64,000 nt of DNA. It comes from Glandiceps talaboti (taxonomy: Eukaryota; Hemichordata; Enteropneusta; Spengelidae). Below the pieces are notes generated by a model. It did not search any database, was not told the origin of the DNA, and saw nothing but the letters and a program-made list of their open reading frames with translations. This document shows positions 1 to 43,471 of the stretch, piece after piece. Position 1 is the stretch's first letter, and the number at the start of each line of letters is the position of its first letter. The position numbers and the translations under genes were made by a program. The stretch covers positions 6,107,001 to 6,171,000 of the forward strand of contig NC_135558.1 in the NCBI RefSeq assembly GCF_964340395.1. Direction: 5' to 3'.

Positions 1-382
1 ATAGGGTTAGTGTAGGTGATGTGTGCAAGGTATAAATATATAATGGTGTGTCAAAAAAGTAATGATGTGTCAATCGTGTTGGTGAACAGAGATACAGGGA
101 TTCACACATTGACATGATCTCAGTATGTAGATATTATTTGATAGACACCTAATAACTTCCATGTACAATCTACATATATTGTGTTGTGTTGTGATTGATA
201 TACTCAGTTGGTTTAGTAGCTAGGTGATACTATGTAAGGTATATATATACATATTTATGGAAAGCAATTGCGTCATGTGTTTTCTTGGACTGAGATAAAG
301 AATCAAACACCGATGTGTTTTCTGGTGAAATGTACCGGTATATTATTTCAATTTGATAGAAATGCGATAACTTACATGTACA

Positions 383-686
383 TGTGTTGTGTTGTGTGGT
401 GTTGTGTGGTGTGGTGTGGTGTGGTGTGGTGTGGTGTGGTGTGGTGTTGTGTTGTGTTGTGTTGTGTTGTGTTGTGTTGTGTTGTGTTGTGTTGTGTTGT
501 GTTGTGTTGTGTTGTGCTGTGCAGTGTGGTATGTTGTGTTGTGTTGTGTTGTGTTGTGTGTGGTATTGTGCAGTGCGATGTTGTGTGGTGTGGTGTGGTA
601 TTGTGTTGTGTTGTGTTGTGTTGTGTTGTGTTGTGTTGTGTTGTGTGGGGTAGGGTGGGATGGGGTCGTATAGTGTAGTGTGGTAT
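383..686. repeat. Pentanucleotide satellite (TGTTG/TGTGG)n
   Basis: About 300 bp of pentamers alternate between TGTGG and TGTTG, with a short interruption near 515-560 and decay into GGGTA-like units at the right end. A smaller TGTTG patch sits at 180-192. The Cys/Val-rich and His/Thr-rich open frames across it are artefacts of the repeat. Confidence 0.95.
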
Positions 687-1442
687 GCAAGGCATATAAT
701 AAATATAAAAAATGCAATGGTGTGTCATTTGTTTTCTGGAACTGAGATAGAGAATCAAACATTGATATGTTTATGGTACATTATTATTTGATGGAAACCT
801 GATAACATGTATGTCGTGTGTTCTGGATTGAGATAGGGTTTAATAGAAAGAAGGAAAGGTAATTCAACAAAAAGAACAGCAAGATGAGTAATCATGTGAA
901 ATGAATCATCTGATGAAGTCATCAGAAGTTTATATTAGCAGCAGTATATGCTGTGATGAGGTAAAATTTATTGTCTGTGGCGTATTAATTTTTATAGACC
1001 TATTTATAGTTCCATAATTATGACATAAACATATGAACCTGTCTGTATCATTATGTTGATTTTATTATCCAGAGTTTGGAATCAAACTGTTAGCTTCTAC
1101 GTTATATTGATCTGTCATACCTAATGAATAAATGAATTGATTAATTAATTTAATTAATACAAGAGTTTTATACCGTAAAATTAGAGTAATTAGTGACACA
1201 AATTCTTCTTCTGAGATTCGTTGTAAAGTTTGTACGGATGTAGTGAATGAAATAAAGGAGTAAATGTTAAAATTTATGAACTGAATACAGTTATTTTGTA
1301 ATTTTCAGTGATCAGCAGACATGTCAGTTTGTCATGCATATTTGCTGAGATGTAGAAATCTCATTGCTGTCAGATAATAATGGTGTCTAACATTCACATC
1401 TATGTATAGCTACTTATCTAATAGCTGATAGCACAATTTTAA

Positions 1443-1841
1443 AGTGGCCATATGGACGAGGATTGGGTATTTATTTTGATTTATAAAACAATTTTATCAT
1501 GGCTTCCTACTTGAAAAATCAATGTGAAAGAACACATGCCAAGTCTGTGTTTGTAACTCAATAAATTGCAAAAGATTAATAAATGTGTAAAATGTTTGTT
1601 ATTGTACACACAATAGCAAACCTTTTACACATTTTTTTTAACTTTTTGCAATTTATTGAGTACACACAATAGGAAACATTTTACACATTTAAAAAAAAAA
1701 ACTTTTTGCAATTTATTAAGTTACAAACACAGACCTGGTCAATGTTGTTTCACATTGATTTTTCAAGTAGGAAGCCATGATAAAATTGTTTTATAAATTA
1801 AAAAGCCAAAGCAAATACCCAATGGTCGACATATGGCCACT
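1443..1841. mobile_element. Palindromic MITE-like element, 399 bp
   Basis: The ends are inverted copies beginning AGTGGCCATATG, and the two arms pair over most of the element: the segments containing ATTGGGTATT, GGCTTCCTACTTGAAAAATC and TTGCAATTTATT each occur once per arm in opposite orientation. TTTAA flanks both ends directly (1438-1442 and 1842-1846), a plausible target-site duplication, although AT-rich flanks make a chance match possible. The right arm has an extra internal duplication of a TTTTACACATTT segment. There is no coding capacity, so it would be a non-autonomous DNA transposon. Confidence 0.8.
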
Positions 1842-2123
1842 TTTAAAGAAAAGTATTTTACAAGCTTATATAATATGTATAGCAAATAAATATAAGATAG
1901 TGAATGTTGATATATATTTCATGTTGTTTTAAAGAATGGAGTCATTTTGATAAAGGAATATTTTGTGTATATTAAATTTCTTATTTCATATGCTTCTGGT
2001 GTTATAATTTAATTATCATATATGAAAGGTCATATTGCTGTTGGAACGATTAAATTTTATTATGCATGTACATGATAACGATTGAAATTAAATCCAGTAT
2101 ACCCAATAGTATGGCTTGATCTA

Positions 2124-2310
2124 TATTATTCCCCAATATATTCTGTCATTTAGCTGAGAAAAATGAGTAACATAAGGGGCCTTGTTATTTGTAGTCTAGA
2201 TGTGCGCTCTCCATAATTTCAAATCTCAGGATCTCTCTTTGAAGCCATGGATAGCATATAGAATATGTCATGACTATTTCTGGCTAAATGAAGCAACATT
2301 TTAGAAGAAT
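2124..2310. mobile_element. Degenerate MITE copy with a nested MITE
   Basis: The left part (ATTATTCCCCAATAT, then GAGTAACATAAGGGGCC) matches the element at 9386-9534. The right part contains the matching inward segment CTGGCTAAATGA. A second palindromic element of the GAAGCCATGGATAG family lies inside it at about 2192-2270, so it inserted later or captured the site. Borders are approximate. Confidence 0.6.
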
Positions 2311-2465
2311 ATGGTTATACATTTATAATCACAGGTGTATTTAAAAAAAAATTGAGCTTAGTTGAATAGTTGATTTTGAAGGTTTTGACCCGTACATGTA
2401 CCTGCATGTCAAGCACTGCATAACCAATGCCATAGGTACATGTTTTTGTGATGTAGAACAACCAG

Positions 2466-2835
2466 TGTATAAATTCTACATTTTCTGCTTGAAGGTGTAT
2501 AACTTGGCTTATGCATAGTATAATGAACAGTGTGGCGTAGGGTATAAATTCTATATTTTCTGTTAGAATGTGTAAACATGACTTTCACATGATGTAATGA
2601 ACAATATGATGAGGGGTGCAAATTCCATGTTTTCTGTTCGAATGTGTATAACTTGACTTGTGCATGATATAATGAACAATATGATATAGGATATAAATTC
2701 CACATTTTCTGTTAGAACATGTATAACTTGGCTTTAATAGACATGGTATGATGAATAATATGAGTAGAATATAAATTTTATGTTATCTGTTTGAATGTGT
2801 ATAACTTGGCTTGGGCATGGTATGATGAGTTGATT
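2466..2835. repeat. Minisatellite, ~75 bp unit, about 5 copies
   Basis: Five diverged units carry ATAAATTC, TTTTCTGTT, GAATGTGTATAACTTG and ATAATGAA in the same order every 74-76 bp. One isolated related unit lies at about 9640-9705, next to the MITE at 9386-9534, so MITE and unit seem to have travelled together. Confidence 0.85.
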
Positions 2836-4359
2836 GACAAGTGATAGAAACAGACTTACAGTACAAGGTTGTCATTAGTTACAGAGTTCAAGGATGCCAT
2901 ATTTCCAATGTATAATGGATGACAGAAATACTAATGAGTACATAAGTTGTCTTACTAGGTTTTAATGTAATATGTCACAAAGTGAAGACATATGATGTAC
3001 CATGTGATCTTTGACTCAATCGGACATCTAGCCTCTCTGTCAGATATAATACCATCACATGGTCCTAGTCTAGAATTTTTTATCTGTCCTAACATTAATG
3101 AATATTAGTATTTTAAATATCAAATATTAATCTATTATTTTCATGTTTTACTGTACCTTTTACATGTACATGTATCTAGAGCATAGTCACTCTATCATGT
3201 GATATAGAGCTCAGACTACTAACTACTACTTCGTTAGTGGTCTGAGGATAGAGTGACAGCCTAGAATTTACAGTTAGATTGAATAGAAGAGATGTACATA
3301 TACAATTATTAAAACCTTTTCCTTTCTCCTGTCTTCCTTGTTTATCCTGAAACACCCCCCCCCCCCATTTTTTTATTTCTATTTTTAATTTCCTCTCCTC
3401 CTTCCCCTCTTCTGTTTGTTGCTTTTACATTTATTAAAAATTCTAAAACGGTATAAACACTTTAATTCCATTTCCTGAGTCTCCTATAGATCACCTCCTC
3501 CCTCTTCCCCACCATCCTGAAAGAAGAAATCTTGCCATTTATACTCTTTTCAGATAATGCATATCTGCTGAACATGCAAGGTTGAGATATTGTGAAGTTC
3601 TTTGTATCTTATAGAGGTATATAAGTCATTTTAAGCTGTGTAATTGAGGTCCACAATCATCATACATACAAAAGTAACTAACCTTATACACAGCTTACAA
3701 AAACTCTGTTAGCAAGACTGGAAGGCCAGTTTTCTTTATCACTGATATTTACTCAGAAAACTAAAAGGCCTTTGAGTCACTCAAGGCAATAATTTAAAAT
3801 GTCATACTTTAACTTACATTGAAATGATCAGTTAGTGTAGTAGTTCAGTGTTTGGAATTCTGTCTGGTATTGTCTGTGTTATGCATGCATTCAATTTCAC
3901 TATTCGTACTTTATAAACTCATGTGCAGTAAATGACAGTTCTTGACGAGACGGACGTGACGAAACTCAGAAAACCTGATTCCCATAAGTTGAAAAATGAG
4001 GGTGTCACACTCCATTCACAAAATTATGAAAGTGAGACTTTGACAACCAATTTACAAACTTCATAAGTACAAGATAACTAATTGAAGCATACAAAAAGGA
4101 ATATACATCATTCATTCATCGCTGTTGAAGTTTCGAACACAGACATGTAAATTTAATTTCTCTTATTTAATAATGAGTGCTTTGTACCATTACAATTCAA
4201 CAATGGAGCAAAATACACAAAGAAAATGAAAAAAAAATTGCCACTCACTTCATGCAAAATTTATGTTAGAGCCAGTTAGTCAATCAACGTATCTGGTGTC
4301 TATACATGTACTGTGGTTTGAAGTCTTTTATGAATGAGTTATAAGTTGATAACATAATG

Positions 4360-4715
4360 TACACTCTATGAGGCACAAGTGCAAATGTGGCATATATGGG
4401 GTATTTGCACAAGTGTTTGCAGTGTTATCTGCAGCAGAAAACAATGCAAGCATAAGTAAAAATACCCCTTTATAGTACCAACGCTTGCATTCAGGTGGCA
4501 TGGGGTTCTGTTATTATTACATATGTTTATCTGAAACAACGAATTTCTGAATAAAAATGACACAATTGTGATCGATCACACGCTTTTATGTAGAACGAAT
4601 GATCATGTGCTCATTTGCATATCATTTGCATACCGGTCTGTTGTACTGCAGTGCAAATACCACCAGTATGCACCAGTGTAAGTAATATCTGGTACATGTG
4701 TAATAATATTGTGTG
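4360..4715. repeat. Dispersed palindromic repeat, copy 1 (inverse to copy 2)
   Basis: Shared blocks with 7080-7600 include the ATTTGCATATCATTTGCAT stretch, CACTGCAGTGCAAATAC, CACCAGTG, and a hairpin-like part with GTATTTGCAC and GCAAATACC-type ends around CATGCTTG/GCTTGCAT. Much of it is reverse-complementary to the other copy. A third fragment is at about 31995-32070. No coding capacity. Confidence 0.6.
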
Positions 4716-6004
4716 CTTTCCACAAATGAAGTGAACTGTATAGAAAGATATGGATATTGGAGATTTCAGACTCTCAATTTACCAAATTTGTTATCAAGGA
4801 GTTGTCATAATATGAAAGATATACTGCTCTATCAATCAGTGTTATAAAGTATTACTTACAGATGAATGGAACTGAATCATAGCAATCTGAAAAAGTGGAT
4901 TTTGGATATTCAGGTCACCAACTGTAAAAAGTCAAAATATTGAAGATTATTGTTTGAACAATCAATGTTTCAAAGTTGTATTCAGATGAATGGAAGTTTA
5001 GGATCTGAAAAAAAAAAACAGTTTGAATTTTGACACTCAGTTCACCATGTCATCAAAATATTGTTTTTAAATTTGATCAATACATTATTAAAGTTTACTC
5101 ACAGATGAACTGAAAAAAAAATCTGAAAAACTTATTACACTTTATATACCCAAATAGAATTGTCAATTTTCTATATGGTTGTAATAAAGCTATATCTTAT
5201 CAAATCATGAAAGTTTACTCACAAATGAACTGAATTCAATAAAAAAGATTGGAGAACTAGTTGGAATTTGACTTTTCAGTCACAGATCATTCAATATATA
5301 TGACAGTGAGATATTGCTCTATCAATCAGTGTTGAACTATTTTATTCACAAGATAATTGGAACTGAATCATACTGAAACGAAAAAAGTTGGATTTCACCA
5401 AATTTCAGACAATTAATCAAAATATGAAAAGAGATATTGCTTGATCGATCAATATTGGAAAGACTCACTGACAGATGAGTAAATTTGTCTTCCATATCTT
5501 GAAATGGTACATTTTCCGTAATCAGTCAATCTTAATAATGTAATTTTGTAAGTCCACCTGGAGAACGTCCATTTTGTCACGTAATACATATTTTTACTCA
5601 TATAGACTCAAAGGAATTGTTTGATGTAGCGATGAAGATTAAGTTGTCATGTATTGAGTTTTCACGGTGACAGTTCCCTGTATCCATGATCACTTTGAAC
5701 TTGTGTCAATCCATCTCTCTTGAGATTGTTTAAAAAGTGACATTTTCAAGTGATTTGTCAATATTTTGGTATCTAATGTGAAATTCAAACTTAGGAATCT
5801 GCTTGTTTAGTTATGGCATTGCATTAGAGTGTTTTCTTTCCATAAAGTAATTTAATCGCAATTAATAGCATAGCATATCGTGAATTGGCTCTGTTTGGTC
5901 TCGATATTAAAAAAGACATTAGTTGAAATTTGATAAATGATGCCTGTATTTTGACAGTGAAATGACTTGATGTATATATGTATATATGTGGTACTTTGGA
6001 TATT

Positions 6005-6500
6005 TACACAAGTGGTTGTGGTGAACTCAGTCACTGCACTGTCAGAGGGGAGGGGGAGTATAGCTGAAAACAGGTGAACTTGGCTGCTATACTGTGAAAG
6101 AAGGGGAGGGAGTGTAGTCAAAAAAGGTGAACTCAGCCAATGCACTGTGAAAGATGGGGAGGGAGTGTAGTCAAAAAAAGGTGAACTCAGCCGATACACT
6201 GTGAAAGAAGGGGAGGAGAGGTGTAGCTGAAAACAGGTGAACTTGGCCACTGTACTGTGAGAGGGAAGAGAGTATAGCTGAAATTGAGTGAACTTGGTAA
6301 CTGCATTGTCAAAAAAGGGGAGGAAGATAGCTGAAAACAAGGTAAATTTGGCCACTGCATTGTCAAAGAAGGGGAGGGAGGGTATCCAAAAACAGGTGAA
6401 CTCGGCTGCTGAACTGTGAAAGAAGGGGACGGAACGTTGATGAAAACATTGAAAACAGGTGAACTCTGCCACTACACTGTGCTGTCAGAGAGGAGGGAGT
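6005..6500. repeat. Minisatellite, ~56 bp unit, about 9 copies
   Basis: Each unit contains GGTGAACT, C(A/T)CTGTGAAAG and GGGGAGG in fixed order. The unit length is near a multiple of three in several copies, which leaves a long minus-strand open frame rich in Ser, Phe and Pro. That frame is a by-product of the repeat. Confidence 0.9.
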
Positions 6501-7079
6501 GTAGGGGAAAAGAAATGAACACTACCAATGCATTTTGAAAGGGGATATTATGTCAAATCGCATCACAATGTAACTTTAGTTTTAATAGTTTGCTAGGGCA
6601 TAATATAAAAGAATTATGACATGGCTATGAAGAAGATTCCCCAAACTAGCTGCAATACTGTTATAAATATACAGGAGATTCAAGATTAGCACATACTGGC
6701 TTTAGCATTCTGACAAATAGATAGCCAATCTCTGGGCTAGAGTATTAACTGAACATCGAGTAATGTATTTAGAATGTAGGGACTACTGATATACTAAAGA
6801 TTGCAACATATGCTGTGGTGATAATATGTTAATCCACTTGATAGACTCAACAAGAGTCCTAAATGTGCCACTAGTTGATTGAGATGACCTTAAGTAACCT
6901 TTGTTTGACCTTATATGACTTTTTGATAAGAGTAGCTGAGGAAGTAGTAACCCTGATGAAATTTGAACTCTATACAGACATGTGTATAGAACAGAGCATT
7001 GAAGCCCCTAGGGATATTGGTGTGTGAAGTCTTAGTATGTATGTACAGGGTAATCTATTGGTCAGAAGATCAAAAATTT

Positions 7080-7600
7080 ACCACCCTAGGTAGTATTACA
7101 TATGCACCAGTGATTACTTGCACCAGTACTCATGCACACTGCAGTGTAGTGGTTTTGCACTGCAGTACATTACATATGTAGCAATGATTACTTGCACCGG
7201 TGCGGGTGCACACTAGTGTGGTATTGACACTGCATACCTGCATGCAAATGATATGCAAATGAGGATGCAATTGTTCTGTAATGAAATTGCATGATGGCAT
7301 TGTATAATTTTAATGGAATTCTTTTCATTTCAGATTAACAACATGTCATGATAACAAACACCACCCACTCCCATCCCTCTCCACCCCCCACCCCCCCATG
7401 CCACGTGTGTGCCAGTGTGGGTACTTGGGGATATTTGCACTCATGCTTGAAGTGTTTTCTTCTGCACTTTCACTCGCTATGCTTGCGAAAGTATGGCAGC
7501 AGAGAATGCAGAAAATGTTCATACAAATACCCCAAGTATGTCACACAGTGACATTTACACACATGGGTCATGAAGTTCTGTCATAGTATGATTATCAGCA
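7080..7600. repeat. Dispersed palindromic repeat, copy 2
   Basis: Counterpart of 4360-4715, longer and better preserved. It holds two CTTGCACC(A/G)GT blocks, the ATGCAAATGATATGCAAATG block, and an inner palindrome from about 7395 to 7575 whose arms contain GGGGATATTTGCAC and CAAATACCCC. Between the halves is a C-rich run of CCACCC units (7365-7400). Confidence 0.6.
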
Positions 7601-8019
7601 TTGTATTAGGAACTTTAAGTGGATTAAAAAAAAAAAAAATTAAAAAAAATGGAGACATTTGAACTATTTTGTAGAGTATCTTTAAGTTACAGTTTATTGA
7701 GTAGATTCCAAAACATTTACAGGATCTTTGTCAGGTGTGATGTAGGAAATTGTGCCAGTTTTGTCTGTAATGGAGAGAGCCATATAGCTAATGTAAAACT
7801 GTGGTGGCTATCAAATATGTACCACAGTATTTTAATAGGGATTAATTTACGACATCTCACAGTAGCACTTATAATCTTGTTATCTTGTCAGCGTTCCAAA
7901 TTGTAAATCTAATTTGTTGGATGGTAATGACTGGATTAGTCTAACATTTCAAATGGAGCAGACATCAGTTTGATAGTCAACATCTTTGTAAATATAAAAT
8001 CTGTAAAACCAGTACAAAA

Positions 8020-8184
8020 AGTAAATGATGAAACTAGTAACATATAGTAAATGATGAAACGAGTAACATATAGTAAATGATGAAACGAGTAACATATAGT
8101 AAATGATGAAACTAGTAACATATAGTAAATGATGAAACTAGTAACATATAGTAAATGATGAAACTAGTAACATATAGTAAAAGT
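8020..8184. repeat. Minisatellite, 26 bp unit, about 6 copies
   Basis: Near-identical head-to-tail units of AGTAAATGATGAAACTAG plus TAACATAT. The only common variant is CTAGTAAC versus CGAGTAAC. The high identity implies recent amplification. Confidence 0.95.
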
Positions 8185-8437
8185 TTTAAACCTGAGATAT
8201 TTTCACATCAATAAATAGTAGTGCCTCTTCCAACTCTTCATATTTGTCAATGTAGTTTGAAAGAAGTTGTGTCATCAAATGACAGAATTCAGATATTAAA
8301 AAGAATAGCACCAAAGGGAATATCATTACTCTTAGATTAAGAGTAATTATGATCATTACTGCCATTTTTTACACAAACTAATTGTGTTTGAGATTTCCTT
8401 CTCATAACTTCAAACTTAATATAACAACCACATAGAT

Positions 8438-8622
8438 AGTAATGAAATTTCTATTCACAGAGACTTAGAGTCAAAAAATTTCTAGAAAGCGAATCCCAAA
8501 TTTCGCTGATGTCTCTCGGCATCATCAGGGGTGTGCTACAATAGACTATTATGTCAGTGAAAATTTTTGATTTGCTTCCACGAAATGTTTTGACTCTGAG
8601 TAGAATAGAAATTTCATTACTA
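8438..8622. mobile_element. MITE-like inverted repeat, GAAATTTCTATTC family
   Basis: The ends are inverted copies of AGTAATGAAATTTCTATTC, followed inward by an AGAGTCAAAA(A/C)ATTTC block and then GCATCATCAGGGGTGTGCTA in the middle. Partial copies of the end occur at about 29622-29720 and 26868-26900. It has no open frame. Confidence 0.75.
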
Positions 8623-9385
8623 AGATTAGTATGAACCTAGAGTCTATGAACATTCATTCTCAAACCACATAGTTGGTTATCTGGTAAACTTTGATGAAGA
8701 ATTGACATTCGGAGTCCCTTTTTCTGTAGGTGTGTATAATTGGAACCACTGCAATTTTCATTGAGCGTGAGGAATAGATATGAAGTTCTTGAGTGTCAGT
8801 TCACACTGATAGTGGTAATGAATATAAATATGGCATAAATGTATGATATGTGTGGTCTGACATAGATCCCTTCCGTCATCATTAGAATTCTGTAAGGTAT
8901 ACCTTAGGATAACACAACTACTATCAAACTATGCCGTGTAAGATATTAAATCTAAAGTGGTCTATATATCAAGTGTACAAGTAGCAATGCTTTTATATAT
9001 ATACTTGATAGGCAACACATGGTGAAAACTTGAGACCAATCTTAATTTGGATGTCATCTAATTTTGTATATAGTATCTAATCTTGTATTCTCGTTTGAGC
9101 TCCTATTAAATTCTTTCATGGAGTCTGTGATATTACTTTTCATACATAGTCATTAACTAGTTGTCACCATGACAACTGTCATGTGACTTGTCACATGTAT
9201 ACAATATTTGTGTTGAAACTTGGTAAGATAGAATGTTCTTGATCCAAAGAAGTTGATAAAAAACAGATTTTTTGGGGATTGATAGTTCATTCCGACTTTT
9301 AAAATTGTATGGGAAAGTACAGTATTACTATCATTTCATTTCAGAGGTTCGTAGACACTCTGTTGTGTATTGTACTGTATTTAGA

Positions 9386-9534
9386 TGTTATTCCCCAATA
9401 TTTTTCTTCATACACCCAATGAAAGTACGAGTAACCTAAGGGGCCTTTTCACTATGAGTCGCTAGACAAGTAGTGACAACCCTTAGGTCACAAGTATTTT
9501 CCGGCTGAATGAGGAAAAATATTGGGAATAACAT
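9386..9534. mobile_element. Palindromic MITE, 149 bp
   Basis: The terminal inverted repeats start TGTTATTCCC and continue with CAATATTTTTC on both arms, with one extra C on the left. The centre carries GAGTAACCTAAGGGGCC. A diverged copy lies at 2124-2310. No coding capacity, and no clear target duplication beyond AT-rich flanks. Confidence 0.8.
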
Positions 9535-10089
9535 AATTATACCAGTAATATCAAAGTAAAATTGGGGAAAGTAGTGGCAATTTTGAATGTTTTGACACAG
9601 CAGAACCGATGACATAGATGCACGTTGTCATGACATAGAATGACCAGAGTATATTTTCCATATTTTTTGTTGAACGTGGCTTGTACATGGTATAATGTAT
9701 ATGAATCCATTGGTTCGTGTGGTTTGGTTCTCTTGAATGTGATTGGTGTATAAAATAGTTTGTATATTTGTTGTCATCTGTGATTGGTAGATCATAAAGA
9801 AGGAATGAAAGTATCCTGTTATCCATACAGTATTTATCTAGACGTGATTTTTACATTTCGTACTTTTTAAAATATGAGTAGTCATCTATCACATTCCAGC
9901 TCAGCTGTCAAAAATAAATTACACATCTGGTAAATAGAATGACAGACATTATATATATGTAGATGTAAGCCCACTCAGTTCTTGACCTGGATGGTTTAAT
10001 TATCAGTTTTTATTGTCCCAAAAGAACATAAAATCCTCCCACACACTGTCTTAAATTGTTACTTTGAAGATATGTATCAAGTGAGACTA

Positions 10090-10560
10090 ATAGAGTTATC
10101 ACAGAAAGTAGCACGATTTTGAACATTTGATGAGGAAATAGATATTAGTATGTAATAATGCTGATATTTGCAGATGGAAGAAATTGTGTAATATTAATAT
10201 AAAATAATTATAAAAAGTTATTAATAAAATAGAACCTGTTTTGAACATTTGATTAATAATTTATGTAAAGTCTGATTGTATCGCTGACATTTTAATTTCA
10301 TGAAAGAAGAAAATTTTAGTATTGGAAAACAGAACATGTTTTGGAACATCCAATGAGTAAATACATGCTTAGAAAGTAGTCTGATATCGATAGTGTACTT
10401 GTCATTTCGTAGAAGGAAGGAATTTTGTAATATGAATAAGAAAACAGAACATGTTTTTGAACATCTGTCAGTAAATACTTGCTTAGAAAGTAGTCTGATA
10501 TCGATAGTAGTGTAGCTGACATTTTGTAGCAGGAAGGAATTTTGAAACATCAGCAAGAAA
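10090..10560. repeat. Minisatellite, ~108-118 bp unit, about 4 copies
   Basis: Each unit contains GAACATGTTTT-like, GAACAT(C/T)TG, AGAAAGTAGTCTGAT, ATCG(A/C)T, GACATTT and GAAGGAATTTTG blocks. The last two units are well conserved and the first two degenerate. Confidence 0.85.
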
Positions 10561-10955
10561 ATTATTTTATACTTACATGTATACTGTTATTTTGAAATGT
10601 CTTTCACTATCAAATGTCAGCTGTTAGTGTGTGTCAGATTGTTATAAGGTCAAGAAAGGTATGGAAATTATGGAGAGAGAAAATGTAGGTACTTCCGTCA
10701 TTAAAATTTAATATACGTGAATAAAACTGTTGGTGTAATCTAGAGCATTGGTTAATGAAGTCATGTTTGCTAGTTTCCGTGGCGAGTATGGTGGACTTAC
10801 AGATTTGTGTCAGGAATAGCCCAAGGCAAGAACAGATGGAATTCTACTCTTTTAATAACACTAACATTATCTGTATTTCAATCCAGGACAGATGTGTGCA
10901 TAATGATGATTGTGGAAAGATTTTGGGCAATTGGTGATTGTATGAATTCCTGTCA

Positions 10956-10956
<1 letters not shown>

Positions 10957-11009
<53 letters not shown>

Positions 11010-11208
11010 TGTTTGTGTCTGTGTGTGTATGCATGTGTGTATGCATGTGTGTGTGCATGCGTGTGCTTGTGTATGTATGTATGTGTGTCTGTCTCTGTGT
11101 GTATGTATGTGTGTATGTATGTGTGTATGTATGTATGTATGTATGTATGTATGTATGTATGTATGTATGTATGTCTCTGTATCTGTATCTGTATCTGCAA
11201 ATGTATGT
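10957..11208. repeat. Compound microsatellite (GT)n(GTAT)n
   Basis: A (GT) run of about 45 bp, then GTAT/GTGT mixtures, then a clean (GTAT) run at about 11125-11172, ending in CTGTAT units. The Cys/Val and His/Thr frames over it are not genes. Confidence 0.97.
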
Positions 11209-11339
11209 GTGCCTGTGTGTGTCTGCTTCTGTATAAATAAAATGTTACTATAGTTCTGTGTTGTCCTAAATAAATATTAAGACTTTTCAATTGCTATAAA
11301 ATTTATAGAATATTTTATATTATAAAAATTTTGTAAAAT

Positions 11340-11800
11340 ATGACAATTTTGACATTGAATATTTGGAGGGAACATGATGGAGCAGGATATCGTTTTACTT
11401 GATCCATGAGATTATAATAATCATCATTGTAAATCAACACATGTATATGTGGCAGCACTATGTCAATAGTAAACTTAGGTTTATTGTTCCTGAAAATTTA
11501 GTAAAATGTAAAAATTTAGCCTTGGAAATTTTCTGATGAAGCAGTACTGTATTGACTTTGTATTCTTGATCCATAAGATTACATCATCATTGTAAATCAA
11601 CATATGTATGATATTAGAGCACTATATCAGTTTACAAAAAAATAAAAATTTAAAGTTTCTGAAAATTTCATAAAATACAACAAGTTTGGCATTGAAAATT
11701 TCCCTGATGAAGCAGATAATGAATGATGTTATACTTGAGCTGTAAGATTACATCCATACACATTATAAATCAACACATGTACATGTCGGCTTATTCAAGG
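11340..11800. repeat. Tandem repeat, ~167 bp unit, 2.7 copies
   Basis: The landmark (A/T)CTTGA(T/G)C plus AAGATTA recurs near 11398, 11564 and 11732, each followed by AAATCAACA(C/T)ATGTA and preceded by a GAAAATTT...GATGAAGCAG block. The array ends about 120 bp before the SAM exon. Confidence 0.8.
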
Positions 11801-11919
11801 ACTAACCCACTATTAAGTGACTCACGGTCTGGGCTTTGTGAAAACGTGCAACAAATGACTTTCATATAAACCAACTTCCTGACTTGATTTCAATACCCCT
11901 TTTCTTCTTCATTACACAG

Positions 11920-43416
<31,497 letters not shown>

Positions 43417-43440
43417 TAGTGATCAAATAGAACAATGGCA

Positions 43441-43471
43441 AGGGTGAGGGGGAGGGGGAGGGGGGGGCGGC
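43441..43471 (+). promoter_or_regulatory. G-rich run at start of 3' UTR, possible RNA G-quadruplex
   Basis: Beginning 25 nt after the stop, the sense strand has G3, G5, G5 and G8 runs separated by one to three bases, fitting the G3+N1-7 quadruplex pattern. It would be in the mRNA of the BCAR3-like gene. Confidence 0.6.

Larger units (their letters stand above)
1..11919. other. Non-coding 5' flank or intron, repeat-rich
   Basis: I see no coding exon on either strand in this stretch. Open frames here are short, built from microsatellites or minisatellites, or lack splice signals and recognisable domains. The next feature downstream is an internal coding exon (11920-12034) that starts in the middle of a SAM domain, so at least one earlier exon of that gene must exist, here or before position 1. 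I could not find it. The stretch is occupied by the repeats and palindromic elements listed separately; between them the sequence is plain AT-rich DNA. Confidence 0.6.

Noticed and set aside
268-762. Cys/Val-rich and His/Thr-rich open frames
   Set aside because: They are translations of the pentanucleotide satellite on both strands; no codon bias, domain or splice context.
5852-6472. 206-codon minus-strand open frame
   Set aside because: It runs through the 56-bp minisatellite and changes sequence with each unit; no known domain and no splice or start context.
8720-8772. Exon-like segment between a TCTGTAG acceptor and GTGAGG donor
   Set aside because: It translates as a short hydrophobic string unlike the first half of a SAM domain and ends in the wrong phase for the SAM exon.
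10807-11290. Long open frames of Cys/Val or His/Thr/Tyr repeats
   Set aside because: Produced entirely by the GT/GTAT microsatellite. The same applies to frames at 49105-49398, 51188-51561, 57269-57820 and 59405-59691 outside the HR1 exon.
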